Positions 1 through 7,915 of a stretch of DNA of 13,583 nt are shown here, piece by piece (positions within the stretch are counted from its first letter, which is position 1; each line of letters begins with the position of its first letter). The notes below the pieces were generated by a model, which worked only from the letters and a program-made list of their open reading frames with translations, searched no databases and had not been told where the DNA came from. This DNA is from CAYJIX01 sp964370375 (lineage in GTDB: Bacteria; Desulfobacterota; Desulfovibrionia; Desulfovibrionales; Desulfovibrionaceae): NCBI GenBank assembly GCA_964370375.1, contig CAYJIX010000056.1:1-13583 (forward strand). Direction: 5' to 3'. The position numbers were made by a program, and so were the translations under genes.

Positions 1-821
1 AGCTGCACCGAACGCAAATCAGCTCCCCCCTCAAGCAGGTGCGTTGCAAAAGAATGCCTGAATGTGTGCGGCGATATGGGCCGCAAAATGCCCACTTGCA
101 AGGCGTAGCGTTTAACGCATTTCCAAATGGCCTGACGTGTCAATCCCTTGCCGGAACGGTTCAGCAGCACATAGCTTTCTGTCGGGTTAAAGAGCGGGCG
201 CACCGTGCTTATATAACTGTCCACAAGGCGAACAACCATGTCGTGCAACGGCAAAAACCGCTCCTTGCCGCCCTTGCCAAACACACGCACAATGCCGCGC
301 AAAACATCAATATGCCCAACTTCTAAATGCACAAGTTCAGAAACACGCATGCCGCCGGCGTACAACAGCTCAAGCATGACCCTGTCACGCTGACCAAGCT
401 TTGTTGCGCAATCAGGCGCGGCAAGAAGCTGTTGCATTTCTTTTTGCGAAAGCACCTCAGGCAAGGCCATGCTAAGCTTTGGCCCGTCAAGGTGCGCGGC
501 AGGATTTACGGGTAAATGCCCCTCTTCCACGCACCATGCAAAAAACACCCGTAAACAGGAAAGCCTGCGCGCCAAGGTGCGCGGCGCATCGCCGCGCCTT
601 CGCACCCATACGACAAAAAGCATGAGGGTTTCTTCGTCAACTTGGTCAAGGCTCATGCCAAGCTCGTCAAAAAACGCAGCAAAGGTATCCAAATCCTGAC
701 CATACGCCGCCACCGTATGCCGCGACAATCCGCGCACGGCAAGCAAACCCTCAAGCCACGACCAAGCTAAGGCCGTAAAATCAGGAGGAGGCGTAAAAGC
801 TTTGGAAGATGGGTTGTTCAT
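1..821 (-). CDS. xerD: Tyrosine recombinase, XerD-like (C-terminus beyond window edge)
   Basis: Reading the minus strand from an ATG at 821 gives 273 codons that run off the left edge without a stop. The first ~95 residues resemble the SAM-like core-binding domain (WLEGLLAVRGLSRHTVAAY at about residues 20-38). The catalytic domain follows: the first catalytic Arg in AGGMRVSEL, the catalytic Lys in FGKGGKER, and the H-x-x-R box in SPHTFRHSFATHLL. The last His/Trp and the nucleophilic Tyr lie outside. In the family, XerC/XerD resolve chromosome dimers at dif with FtsK. The GLTRQAIWK segment before the HxxR box is more like XerD than XerC, but XerC or another chromosomal Xer paralogue is possible. 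The ribosome binding site is weak (AAGG about 12 nt upstream). An upstream in-frame TTG is an alternative start. Plus-strand reading frames here are antisense shadows. Confidence 0.85.
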   Translation of the reverse strand, partial: MNNPSSKAFTPPPDFTALAWSWLEGLLAVRGLSRHTVAAYGQDLDTFAAFFDELGMSLDQVDEETLMLFVVWVRRRGDAPRTLARRLSCLRVFFAWCVEEGHLPVNPAAHLDGPKLSMALPEVLSQKEMQQLLAAPDCATKLGQRDRVMLELLYAGGMRVSELVHLEVGHIDVLRGIVRVFGKGGKERFLPLHDMVVRLVDSYISTVRPLFNPTESYVLLNRSGKGLTRQAIWKCVKRYALQVGILRPISPHTFRHSFATHLLEGGADLRSVQ

Positions 822-908
822 AAAAACAACATACCTTGCCGTGCTCAAAGGAGCAAGAGGGGGATGGGGGGCAAAAAGGCTTCACGTGCGAATAGAGCTC
901 TATACTTT

Positions 909-936
909 TGAATAAAAAGCTATAGGCTTTTTGCAA
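909..936 (-). promoter_or_regulatory. Candidate promoter for the xer gene
   Basis: On the minus strand TTGCAA (936-931) is followed after 16 nt by TATTCA (914-909), a moderate sigma70-like pair about 90 nt upstream of the xer ATG. It overlaps the AT-rich hairpin at 914-932, so a promoter and a terminator function cannot be separated by eye. Confidence 0.3.
914..932 (-). terminator. AT-rich hairpin between autotransporter and xer
   Basis: AAAAAGC (914-920) and GCTTTTT (926-932) form a 7-bp stem with a 5-nt loop. Read on the minus strand it ends in a short U-run. With the GC-richer hairpin at 951-982 it is a plausible, weak end for the autotransporter transcript. Confidence 0.35.
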
Positions 937-950
937 CAAACCATAAACGC

Positions 951-982
951 GAAAGCCCCCGACTTTGCAATCAAGGGCTTTC
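951..982 (-). terminator. Hairpin downstream of the autotransporter gene
   Basis: GAAAGCCC (951-958) pairs perfectly with GGGCTTTC (975-982) across a 16-nt loop, 34 nt past the autotransporter stop. No clean U-tract follows directly on the minus strand, so it may act with the second hairpin at 914-932 rather than as a complete intrinsic terminator. Confidence 0.45.
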
Positions 983-1015
983 ACATACACTCAAAACGAA
1001 CGCTTCAACAGCCTG

Positions 1016-4000
1016 TTAAAACGCATACCTAAAGGTTGCTTGCAGGCCATGGCTTGTTTCATGGCGTGAAGCTTGCACATCGTAATGCATGCCAAAGCTC
1101 ACATTGTCTTTCGCCATTTCAAGCCCAATGCCGCCATTAAACGCGAACCTGTCCACATTTTCCACATTGTAGGTTGTGCTTCCCACAACTGTGGGGATTG
1201 AAGATGTGGACGAAGCTTCTAAATCGCCAAAGGAATACGTCATGCCAAGGTCAAGGCTTGGCCTGACATTCCACGCGTTTGCAGTCGTAAAGTCTTTTGA
1301 AAACGTAACACCCACGGGGATAGAGAAGATATCCTGACTGTCGCTTTTTGTATCCACAACTGTTGCACCCTCTACCTGCACGTCATACGCGCTTGTATGA
1401 ACATTTGTGTAGCGAAGTCCTAAATGGGGCATAACATCAACAAGTTGCGTTTCAAAAAGGTACGAAGCTTCCGCGCCCAAGGTGAACACATTGCTGTCCA
1501 TATCCGTTTTTGCTTCTGAATAGCCAAGGGATGTCGGCAAAGCCATCTCCACGTCATTATTGACAAAGGTATAGCCAACATCTGCGGTTAACGCAAAGTT
1601 AGTATAATACATTGCGCCATAGAGTGACGCGCCGCCAAAGCCAAAATCGTTCGTAGTGGTATTGAAATCTCCGTTCGATTCTGCTGAACCGCCACCGCCA
1701 TGCACGGCAAGGCCAAAGCGGTACATAGAATTGATAGTATAATCAGCACCCATGGATAAGCCACCAAGGTCGCTTGTAACTCCACTTTCAAAACTGCCTG
1801 CATCAAATCCGCTTACATCCGTATGGCTGTAAAATGGAGTCGCCCACACGGCAAACCCGTTCCGTATGGCGTTAGCTTCAGATCCAGCCGCAACCCCTTG
1901 ATGTTGCATATGAATATCGTCACGATAGGCAATGTTTGTGCTGTTGCCTGAAAGAAAGGCGTTGAGGCGAGCGTGCAGATTTTTAACCGTCATGCCGCTT
2001 AGGCCCATGGCGTTTGAGGCAGTGCCAGCACTCATGCCAAGTTGCAACAAGCCCTCTGCCGTGATCGCTGCAAGCCAAGGATCGGTGGCACCGATATACT
2101 CCGCATCAAAAATACGAGCAAAAAGGCTTTTGAACATTTCAGGATCGTTGACATTTGGAGACGCTTGTGAAAATTCCACAAGAAGTTCGGCTGTTTGCCT
2201 TTGCATTTGCGGATATTCGTTCAAAAGCTTGTCAACACTTTCCGGTATAGGCGTTAAGCCGCTAATTTGAACAGCATAGCTTCCTGTTGCAGTGTCAAAA
2301 TCTGCCACTTTAAGCACTTGTAAGGAGGAAGAAGTCGTTAGGTTGTCGGCGTCCCAGCCGCCTGTGGCAATGGCGCTTGTGCCATTTGTGAAGCCATCTA
2401 CAATGTGTACCGTTGTTTTACCTGTTGCGCCCGTGATATGCAGTTTTGCAGCTGATGCCACTGTGAGAGTGCCGCCATTCGCTGTTAAGGCAGCACCAGT
2501 GCCCATCCCTGCCGCATCAACAACAAAAAGGGAATTGGCAGCAAACTTGGCAGAGTTGGCAGCAGCGGCGGCGATATTGATGTTCGATCCGTCAATCTGT
2601 AAAGAGCCCGAGTTTTCAAGGATTTGCGGTGTGGCAATAAACAACGCCGCTGTCACGCCTGTACCCCAAGATTGCTTACTTTCATCATAGGCTTTTCCAG
2701 CATAGGCGCGGCCGTTGTTCGTGGCATCGCCACCAAGCACGGTATACGCATTATTTTCGGTTACTATAGCCCCATCAATCTTGTTCAGGTTGTGCAAAAA
2801 GGAAGTCGACGCATTCTGTATGCCATTACCAAAACCTGAGCTTGTGGTGCGCAATGTGCCGCCGTTAAGGGTAGTGCCGTCCGTTATCACAAACGTTGAG
2901 CTGTCAACACGAATAGTGCTATCACCATCTGCTGTGAAAGCTGAAGCTGTATAGAGTGCGCCGTTTTGAACAGTAAAGGTATTGCCAACGCCCGTACTTG
3001 TGGTGGCCCCTGCTGTGACGGTGCCTGTAATAATAGCCTCTTTGGTGTTGGCAAAAATACCGTTTACAGAACCATTTTCAAGCGTGATGCTGTGATTATT
3101 GGTAAGGTTCCCTGCCACAAGAACACCGTTTGCATCGCCGGATCCCGTGAGGGTGAGTGTGCCGTTATTTATGGCATTGCCGTTTACACCGCCAAGAACG
3201 GCTGCGCGTCCGGCGGCAAAAACGCCATCAGCCGGGGTGCCTAAATCGCCTAAAACCACAGTACTTTGCAAAATTGTGCCGCTTACGACTCCGCTTAATG
3301 TGAGTGCGTTTGTATCAATGAGCACATCTTTAAGCTCAACGGTGCCTGTACTGCTACCCTCTAAAGCATCAACATAAAACTGTGTCAAAAAGGCACCGTA
3401 ATCGGCGTATGTCATGTTGGTAAGGCCAACATCTGTCAAGATAAGATTGCCTGCATGGCTGAGCTCTTTCTCAACAGTGCCAAAAAACGTATAATCTCCA
3501 TTTTGAGCAATGGTCCCAAAATCCATGGCTTTTACAATCAAGGTTGCGTCCGCACTTGTGGCAAAGCTTGTTGCACCGTTGTTCACTGTCAAAGCACCGC
3601 CGGACACGTCAAGCGTTCCTGCCTGTACGTTCAAGGAGGCGTTTGCATTGACGCCCATATCTGCCGCGGTGACAGTTTTTCCCAACGCGTCCACCACAAA
3701 AGTTGCATTATCAACCACAGTTGTGCCTGTAATGGAACCTGTATCCTTAAAGGTAGAGCTGCCGCCTGTCACGTTGAGCCCATCAGCAAAAGTAGCTGCA
3801 CCATTATACACAGAAGAAGCACTCACGTTTGCCGTACCCATCACGGTTAGTGCGCCGTTAAAAGTAGTGGTGTTGCCTTGAATAGTTAGAGTGGAAAAAG
3901 CATCCAAAGTGAGCGAAGCAACATTGACTTCAGCACCATTCAAGGTCACTGTCGCATGGTCAATACTCATATCGGCAAGGCTATCGCTAGCGTTGCGCGC

Positions 4001-4627
4001 TTCAAGGGTGCCATTCGTCACATACAATTGGCCGTCGGAAGCAATACCACGAGTCCCACTGATGCTTGCTGGAACACTAGAGTCAGAGGTATGCACAACA
4101 AGGGCTCCTTCTACATCCAAGCGCGCCACGCCATCACCGTTCGTATCAAATTTTACGATCCCATTCACGTTATGGGTCAATCCGCTAGAGATTATGTACC
4201 TAGATGTCTCTGTACCGCCATCTTTGGCGCCTACCACAGTCAAACTAGTACTGGTAATGGATGTAACGCCTCCGGCGCCTTCCTTAAGCGTAACAGTCAG
4301 ATCACCGCCAAGATCGTCGTTACCTATGGTCATAGTGTATACATCTAAAAGACGACCATCAATATTCAGATTAAAGGTACCTGAAGAACCCGTAGCAGTT
4401 GTAACAAGATCATTTGCTGAGGGTGAACCCCCAGCAGCTTTCATGCTAACACTGGTATCATTACCTATACCGTCAATGGACACATCATTTGCGTTTGCCA
4501 TGCTAGCACAGCCCAAAAGCATGGTACCGGCTATAGCGATAGTTCCAAGAGCGTTTAAAAAGCGGCATTTTTTCAGTACCGCAATATAGCGATTTTTGAG
4601 GTTTCCTATTGCATTTTTCGTTTGCAT
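1016..4627 (-). CDS. Large autotransporter (type Va secretion) with beta-helix-like passenger
   Basis: This 1203-residue protein has the layout of a classical autotransporter. The N-terminus is an extended, basic signal peptide (about residues 1-46) with a hydrophobic core ending in LLGC-ASMANA; cleavage is likely after ANA (A46). Residues ~47-790 are a Gly/Ala/Thr/Asn/Val-rich passenger built of short strand-turn units (TVTLNGAEVNVASLTL and similar), as in beta-helical passengers, with almost no Cys after the signal. Residues ~793-922 are a more helical linker, including NLHARLNAFL. Residues 923-1203 are the translocator barrel, starting NGFAVWATPFY and ending FRYAF, with the terminal Phe expected for BAM recognition. 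The start is supported by AAGGAG six nt upstream. The passenger's function (adhesin or other) cannot be read from sequence. A lipobox-like LLGC in the signal peptide is noted separately. It stands alone in its transcription unit. Confidence 0.9.
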   Translation of the reverse strand: MQTKNAIGNLKNRYIAVLKKCRFLNALGTIAIAGTMLLGCASMANANDVSIDGIGNDTSVSMKAAGGSPSANDLVTTATGSSGTFNLNIDGRLLDVYTMTIGNDDLGGDLTVTLKEGAGGVTSITSTSLTVVGAKDGGTETSRYIISSGLTHNVNGIVKFDTNGDGVARLDVEGALVVHTSDSSVPASISGTRGIASDGQLYVTNGTLEARNASDSLADMSIDHATVTLNGAEVNVASLTLDAFSTLTIQGNTTTFNGALTVMGTANVSASSVYNGAATFADGLNVTGGSSTFKDTGSITGTTVVDNATFVVDALGKTVTAADMGVNANASLNVQAGTLDVSGGALTVNNGATSFATSADATLIVKAMDFGTIAQNGDYTFFGTVEKELSHAGNLILTDVGLTNMTYADYGAFLTQFYVDALEGSSTGTVELKDVLIDTNALTLSGVVSGTILQSTVVLGDLGTPADGVFAAGRAAVLGGVNGNAINNGTLTLTGSGDANGVLVAGNLTNNHSITLENGSVNGIFANTKEAIITGTVTAGATTSTGVGNTFTVQNGALYTASAFTADGDSTIRVDSSTFVITDGTTLNGGTLRTTSSGFGNGIQNASTSFLHNLNKIDGAIVTENNAYTVLGGDATNNGRAYAGKAYDESKQSWGTGVTAALFIATPQILENSGSLQIDGSNINIAAAAANSAKFAANSLFVVDAAGMGTGAALTANGGTLTVASAAKLHITGATGKTTVHIVDGFTNGTSAIATGGWDADNLTTSSSLQVLKVADFDTATGSYAVQISGLTPIPESVDKLLNEYPQMQRQTAELLVEFSQASPNVNDPEMFKSLFARIFDAEYIGATDPWLAAITAEGLLQLGMSAGTASNAMGLSGMTVKNLHARLNAFLSGNSTNIAYRDDIHMQHQGVAAGSEANAIRNGFAVWATPFYSHTDVSGFDAGSFESGVTSDLGGLSMGADYTINSMYRFGLAVHGGGGSAESNGDFNTTTNDFGFGGASLYGAMYYTNFALTADVGYTFVNNDVEMALPTSLGYSEAKTDMDSNVFTLGAEASYLFETQLVDVMPHLGLRYTNVHTSAYDVQVEGATVVDTKSDSQDIFSIPVGVTFSKDFTTANAWNVRPSLDLGMTYSFGDLEASSTSSIPTVVGSTTYNVENVDRFAFNGGIGLEMAKDNVSFGMHYDVQASRHETSHGLQATFRYAF

Positions 4628-4633
4628 ACTGTT

Positions 4634-4639
4634 CTCCTT
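4634..4639 (-). promoter_or_regulatory. Ribosome binding site of the autotransporter
   Basis: AAGGAG on the minus strand, six nt before the ATG at 4627, fixes the start codon and keeps the long basic pre-sequence of the signal peptide in the protein. Confidence 0.8.
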
Positions 4640-4751
4640 GTAGCAAGCAAATATTGATGATGTATATACCTATTTCTTAAAACAAAAATGTCGCACTTCC
4701 CCAAAAACCATGAAAAAAGCACGACGCAAAAAAGTACCGCTAAAAATAGAT

Positions 4752-4780
4752 ACGATATTTTTTTACCATAATATATTCAA
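4752..4780 (-). promoter_or_regulatory. Candidate autotransporter promoter
   Basis: On the minus strand TTGAAT (4780-4775) and TATCGT (4757-4752) are separated by 17 nt in a very AT-rich stretch. Each box matches the sigma70 consensus at four positions. It would give a leader of roughly 120 nt. A second AT-rich box (TATATA, 4668-4663) has no good -35 partner. The rest of 4640-4860 shows no gene. Confidence 0.35.
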
Positions 4781-4888
4781 AGAGTAAACAATGTACATGT
4801 GTTTGTAAGGCAGGCATGCAAGATAACCTATAGAGATTTTAAAAAAAGTCACTTAAAACAATAACAGCACAAACCTATAAGCTCGTTT

Positions 4889-5135
4889 ATGGCTGATGAC
4901 AGCCTTACCAAAAGCATTGCCGCCAAGCGGCAAAAAAGTTGCTTTTATAGCGTACGCCATGATTTTGCTTCATGGCTGGCACAACGTGGCGTTGATTTGT
5001 GCAGAGTCAAAGAAAGTATGGGACATGCTGATTTTAAGGTGGCGCAAAAATATAGCCACCTATCGCCAAAAAGATTGAAGAAGGCGGCTGTGGGGGCGCC
5101 AAAACACGCATTTAAAAAATTTAATGCTAGTACGA
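4889..5135 (+). pseudogene. C-terminal remnant of a phage/island-type tyrosine integrase
   Basis: The frame opens at 4865 (a stop lies just upstream), with the first ATG at 4889. About 65 residues match the end of a phage-type integrase: FYSVRHDFASWLAQRGVDL, then MGHADFKVAQKYSHLSP. The second catalytic Arg (R23 from the ATG), the late His (H46) and the nucleophile-position Tyr (Y55) are present. The box normally H-x-x-R reads Y-x-x-R, so the His is lost. The N-terminal DNA-binding part and the first half of the catalytic domain are missing, and nothing upstream in any frame restores them. Past ~5110 the frame loses resemblance and runs antisense into the acetyltransferase gene. The fragment is distinct in sequence from the xer gene at the left edge. 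I infer a scar of a former mobile element; a functional protein is very unlikely. Confidence 0.7.
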
Positions 5136-5139
5136 GCTG

Positions 5140-5676
5140 TTATAACATTTTTTCCATTCGTACTGCATTTACCTTTTTTGAACTGTCTAAACAAAACGCT
5201 GCAGATATTTCAGTTATTGCAAATCCAAGTTTTTCATATAAGCGAATGGCGTTTGTATTTTCCTCTAAACAATCTAAAACTACTTTTTGCATTTTTGTAT
5301 TTTCTTCAATATATCTAATGAGGCTTGAACCAATTCCCATTCCCCTAAACTCATTAAAGACGCTCACATTATTTATATATTCAGATTGACTGTCTATTGT
5401 GCTTTTGAGCTCTTTAAAATGGTTATATAAAAAAGGGTTGGCAATTGTGGGCAAGGCAACGTCGTTTCTAAAAGAAACAATAAGTCCGGCTACTTCGTTA
5501 TTGACAGTTGCAATTTCAATATTTTTATAATTATACATCCCATTTTCAAGCAATAAATGTTTGTATTCTTCAAAACCATTAGGCATTAACACAGGGTAAA
5601 TATATTCATCTGTAGTATATATCAATTCTAATAGTTTATGATGGTTGTCATTTTTATTTGCTTTTCTTATTTTCAT
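5140..5676 (-). CDS. GNAT-family N-acetyltransferase
   Basis: The 178-residue protein has the length and signatures of a stand-alone GNAT enzyme, which transfers an acetyl group from acetyl-CoA to an amine. The acetyl-CoA pyrophosphate loop (motif A) is R111-G-M-G-I-G116, after the strand YINNVSVFNEF. Motif B is NAIRLYEKLGF (about 142-152), and the N-terminal strand-helix is MKIRKANKND. Substrate cannot be predicted. The gene begins 23 nt before the end of the upstream membrane-protein gene, with AGGA about 10 nt before its ATG inside that gene, so the two are probably translationally coupled. Its base composition is much more AT-rich than the housekeeping genes around it, suggesting transfer. 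The partner is not a ribbon-helix-helix antitoxin, so a TacT-type toxin role is not supported. Confidence 0.85.
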   Translation of the reverse strand: MKIRKANKNDNHHKLLELIYTTDEYIYPVLMPNGFEEYKHLLLENGMYNYKNIEIATVNNEVAGLIVSFRNDVALPTIANPFLYNHFKELKSTIDSQSEYINNVSVFNEFRGMGIGSSLIRYIEENTKMQKVVLDCLEENTNAIRLYEKLGFAITEISAAFCLDSSKKVNAVRMEKML

Positions 5677-6280
5677 TACAATATATTCCTATAATTTCTT
5701 TATATTTTGCAGTGTTATTAAGAGCATATTTCTCCATAATAATTGCTCTTCCATATTTTTCTTCATTTTTATATAAACAGTCATAAAGTTCGTATAATCT
5801 TGGATAATATTCACCTTCTACTACTAGTTCTTTTTCCTGTACTATAGGATTATTGACAGCAATAAAGAAATAATAACTGAATGTTTTGCTCAGTTCATTT
5901 ATTTCAAGGAGTTTATTTTCATGTGCTATAGCGATGCTATCAAAATACGCTAAATATTCAACAATACTTTGCTGGCTTAATTCGCTTAAATCATAATCGT
6001 TGTTGATATGGTATTGGTACAATTGAAAGTAGGTATTCATAAACCGTTCATTTTGCAAAAACGAATTTTTTAATTGAATAAAAAACTCTGTCTTTTTATT
6101 TCTTTGTTCTACTCTTTGCTGAATAATAAAGGTGATTAGAGCAACAAAAACGCCTAATGTTTCAAGGTCCTTTATAAATTGAGATACTTTTTCATTCGGA
6201 AAAAAAACATTCAAAATTGTAGTGGAAGCAAAAATTACTGTGAGGATTATGATAAACATTAGAAGTTTCGTTATTTTCAT
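5654..6280 (-). CDS. Small two-helix membrane protein of unknown function
   Basis: Not recognised with confidence. The product (208 residues from the ATG at 6280) starts with a hydrophobic helix (about 5-27, LLMFIIILTVIFASTTIL) and a short loop. A second hydrophobic helix follows (about 41-54, TLGVFVALITFII). Then comes a ~150-residue hydrophilic, aromatic-rich region (QQRVEQRNKKTEFFIQLKNS onward) that is probably cytoplasmic. This layout recalls small uncharacterised families such as DUF4760, but only loosely. I chose 6280 because AAGGA lies eight nt upstream; ATGs at 6298 and 6289 are in frame but lack a good ribosome binding site. It overlaps the acetyltransferase gene by 23 nt and shares its strongly AT-rich composition, so the two form one transferred unit. 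Confidence 0.65.
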   Translation of the reverse strand: MKITKLLMFIIILTVIFASTTILNVFFPNEKVSQFIKDLETLGVFVALITFIIQQRVEQRNKKTEFFIQLKNSFLQNERFMNTYFQLYQYHINNDYDLSELSQQSIVEYLAYFDSIAIAHENKLLEINELSKTFSYYFFIAVNNPIVQEKELVVEGEYYPRLYELYDCLYKNEEKYGRAIIMEKYALNNTAKYKEIIGIYCNENKKSK

Positions 6281-6365
6281 ACGATTCATCCTTAACATGC
6301 ATGTTCTTGTTTTTTTGCTTGGCTCATCGTTTTTTCATCAAAAATGTGGACACAGCATATGCTTT

Positions 6366-6398
6366 GCAAGCCAACTTTTAGGTATAACTCTGGCTTGC
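6366..6398. repeat. 8-bp inverted repeat upstream of the membrane-protein/GNAT pair
   Basis: GCAAGCCA (6366-6373) and TGGCTTGC (6391-6398) are perfect inverted copies separated by 17 nt. They lie in the 364-base stretch (6281-6644) that holds no convincing gene. A 10-bp palindrome AGCATATGCT sits next to it (6354-6363). It could be an operator for the minus-strand pair or a short hairpin. No clear promoter was found around it. Confidence 0.35.
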
Positions 6399-6575
6399 GG
6401 TGAGGCACTGGTATAGCTTTCTATCAAAGATGAATCTAGACGTAAATCCATGCTTGCCCCAAAAAGATTTTTTTATCACATAGCAGATTTCATCTACACA
6501 AACAAGCAGCTGTTCGTATAGCGGTTTAAGCTTACCTTGGCTTCTAACGTACATACTCCTGTAACAACGGCACAA

Positions 6576-6612
6576 AAAAAGGATAACCCAAACACATCAA
6601 GTTATCCTTTTT
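6576..6612 (-). terminator. Rho-independent terminator of the permease gene
   Basis: AAAAAGGATAAC (6576-6587) pairs perfectly with GTTATCCTTTTT (6601-6612), giving a 12-bp stem with a 13-nt loop. On the minus strand it lies about 30 nt after the permease stop and runs into seven Ts. The plus-strand reading also ends in Ts, so it may work both ways. Confidence 0.9.
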
Positions 6613-6644
6613 ATGAGGTGTATATTTTATGGTTTAACAGCCTG

Positions 6645-7856
6645 CTACCCCATAAACTGGAACAAGTAGCCAGTTATCACAGCCATGCCCAAAATAACCA
6701 CTAAAAAAGCCACAACCATGGGCGTTCTGAACATGGATTTGAGCAAAATAACTTCCGTAATGCTGGCACCGCCGCCGCCAATGATCAAAGCCATAACCGC
6801 GCCAAGGCCCATGCCTTTGCCCACAAGCACGGCACTTAACGGGATGAGCGCTTCCACGCGAATATATAAAGGAATCCCGATAACAGCGGCAAGGGGCACA
6901 GCAAACAAACTGTCACCGCTGGCGTGTTCTGCAATAAAATCGCTGGGCACAAAGCCATAAATCACAGCACCAAACGAAATACCAAGGAGCAAATACGGCA
7001 ACACCTGCTTAAACTGCTTTAAGGCATCCTGAAAGGCTTTGGCGACTTTTTGCATAAAGCCTGCGCAAGCCGGCATGGGCATGGCACCACAACATGAACC
7101 GCCAAAGCTTTGCTGTGCTGCCTTCATATCCTGTTGTTTGCCCTGATCAGAGCCACAACAGGCAGCCAAGCGGGACAAAGGAGCAGAAGACGGCGCAACA
7201 GGTATAAGCGGCGTTTGGCCTTTGGATGCAGAATCGCAACAGGTGCTTTTAGGTTCAGCATCGCAACACGCGCTTGCAGGTTGCTTTGCTTCTGCACAGC
7301 AAGCAGAAGGCGCAGGCGCAACTTTTAAGGGGGCTTGCTCATTTGCACAGCATGACGTTGTTTGCGCTTGTTTAGCGTCACTTGCACAGCATGAAACGTG
7401 TTGCGCGTCGCCTTCAGGAATGATGTACCGCTCAAACCCCATATGGTGCAGCACAACGCCGCCAAGGATCGAAACAGCCAAAGCAAGGGTTGAATACGTG
7501 ATGGTGACATTCAGACCAAAGGTGGCGATAAAAAGCCCAATGATAATGGGATTTAATAAAGGCGATGCAAAAAGAAAGGTCAAGGTTGAACCAAAGCCGA
7601 CCTTTGCTTTAAGGAGCCCTCGCAACATAGGAATGGTGGAACAACTGCAAAAAGGCGTCACCGCCCCTAAAAGGGCTGCCAAAATATAGCCGCGCCCCTT
7701 GGAACCGCTCAATATGGCTTGTATCTTTTCATCCGAAACGTATTGCTGCAAAAGGCTCACTCCGGCAGAAATAAGGATAAACAGCACCGTCAGCTCTACC
7801 CCTAAAAAAACAAACATGCCAAGGGCTGCTTCAATCTTTGGATAATAGGCGTCCAT
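6645..7856 (-). CDS. YraQ/ArsP-type permease with Cys-Cys-rich central linker
   Basis: The 403-residue membrane protein belongs to the permease family PF03773 (DUF318), which includes YraQ and the organoarsenical efflux permease ArsP. The N-terminal half has hydrophobic helices at about 12-36 and 57-80, with the family hallmark TPFCSCSTIPM (C70, C72), then 91-114 and 118-138. The C-terminal half has helices at about 285-303, 318-345, 350-365 and 380-402, with the second-half hallmark IGIPLYIRVEALIPL and a GGGGASITE loop. Between them, about residues 150-280 form a hydrophilic linker with seven Cys-Cys pairs (156/157, 169/170, 186/187, 197/198, 206/207, 233/234, 255/256) plus C264. The pairs suggest binding of thiophilic metal(loid)s such as arsenite; this is inference, as is export of such a substrate. 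The start has GGAGGT seven nt upstream. The gene is monocistronic, with its own promoter and terminator. Confidence 0.88.
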   Translation of the reverse strand: MDAYYPKIEAALGMFVFLGVELTVLFILISAGVSLLQQYVSDEKIQAILSGSKGRGYILAALLGAVTPFCSCSTIPMLRGLLKAKVGFGSTLTFLFASPLLNPIIIGLFIATFGLNVTITYSTLALAVSILGGVVLHHMGFERYIIPEGDAQHVSCCASDAKQAQTTSCCANEQAPLKVAPAPSACCAEAKQPASACCDAEPKSTCCDSASKGQTPLIPVAPSSAPLSRLAACCGSDQGKQQDMKAAQQSFGGSCCGAMPMPACAGFMQKVAKAFQDALKQFKQVLPYLLLGISFGAVIYGFVPSDFIAEHASGDSLFAVPLAAVIGIPLYIRVEALIPLSAVLVGKGMGLGAVMALIIGGGGASITEVILLKSMFRTPMVVAFLVVILGMAVITGYLFQFMG

Positions 7857-7886
7857 GAAAACGACCTCCAGAAAAATTATATTTCT

Positions 7887-7914
7887 AGAATAATCAAAAT
7901 ATTTTTCATGTCAA
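7887..7914 (-). promoter_or_regulatory. Strong sigma70-like promoter of the permease gene
   Basis: On the minus strand a perfect TTGACA (7914-7909) is followed after 16 nt by TATTCT (7892-7887). The predicted start is near 7880, leaving a leader of about 25 nt that contains GGAGGT (7869-7864). The -10 overlaps the palindrome TTCTAGAA (7883-7890). Confidence 0.7.
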
Positions 7915-7915
7915 G

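Noticed and set aside
39..699. Plus-strand open frames in the first 700 bases
   Set aside because: They are antisense to a clear tyrosine recombinase on the minus strand.
781..990. 69-codon minus-strand frame between autotransporter and xer
   Set aside because: It overlaps the xer start and both hairpins, and has no family features.
1932..4589. Several long plus-strand open frames opposite the autotransporter, up to 232 codons
   Set aside because: They mirror the repetitive, stop-poor autotransporter coding sequence, have no ribosome binding sites and no recognisable domains.
5140..6280. GNAT gene pair considered as a type II toxin-antitoxin module
   Set aside because: The partner is a 208-residue membrane protein rather than a small ribbon-helix-helix antitoxin, and gene order does not fit.
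6378..6575. 65-codon minus-strand frame upstream of the membrane-protein gene
   Set aside because: Considered as a transposase scrap, but no motif supports it and no ribosome binding site is seen.
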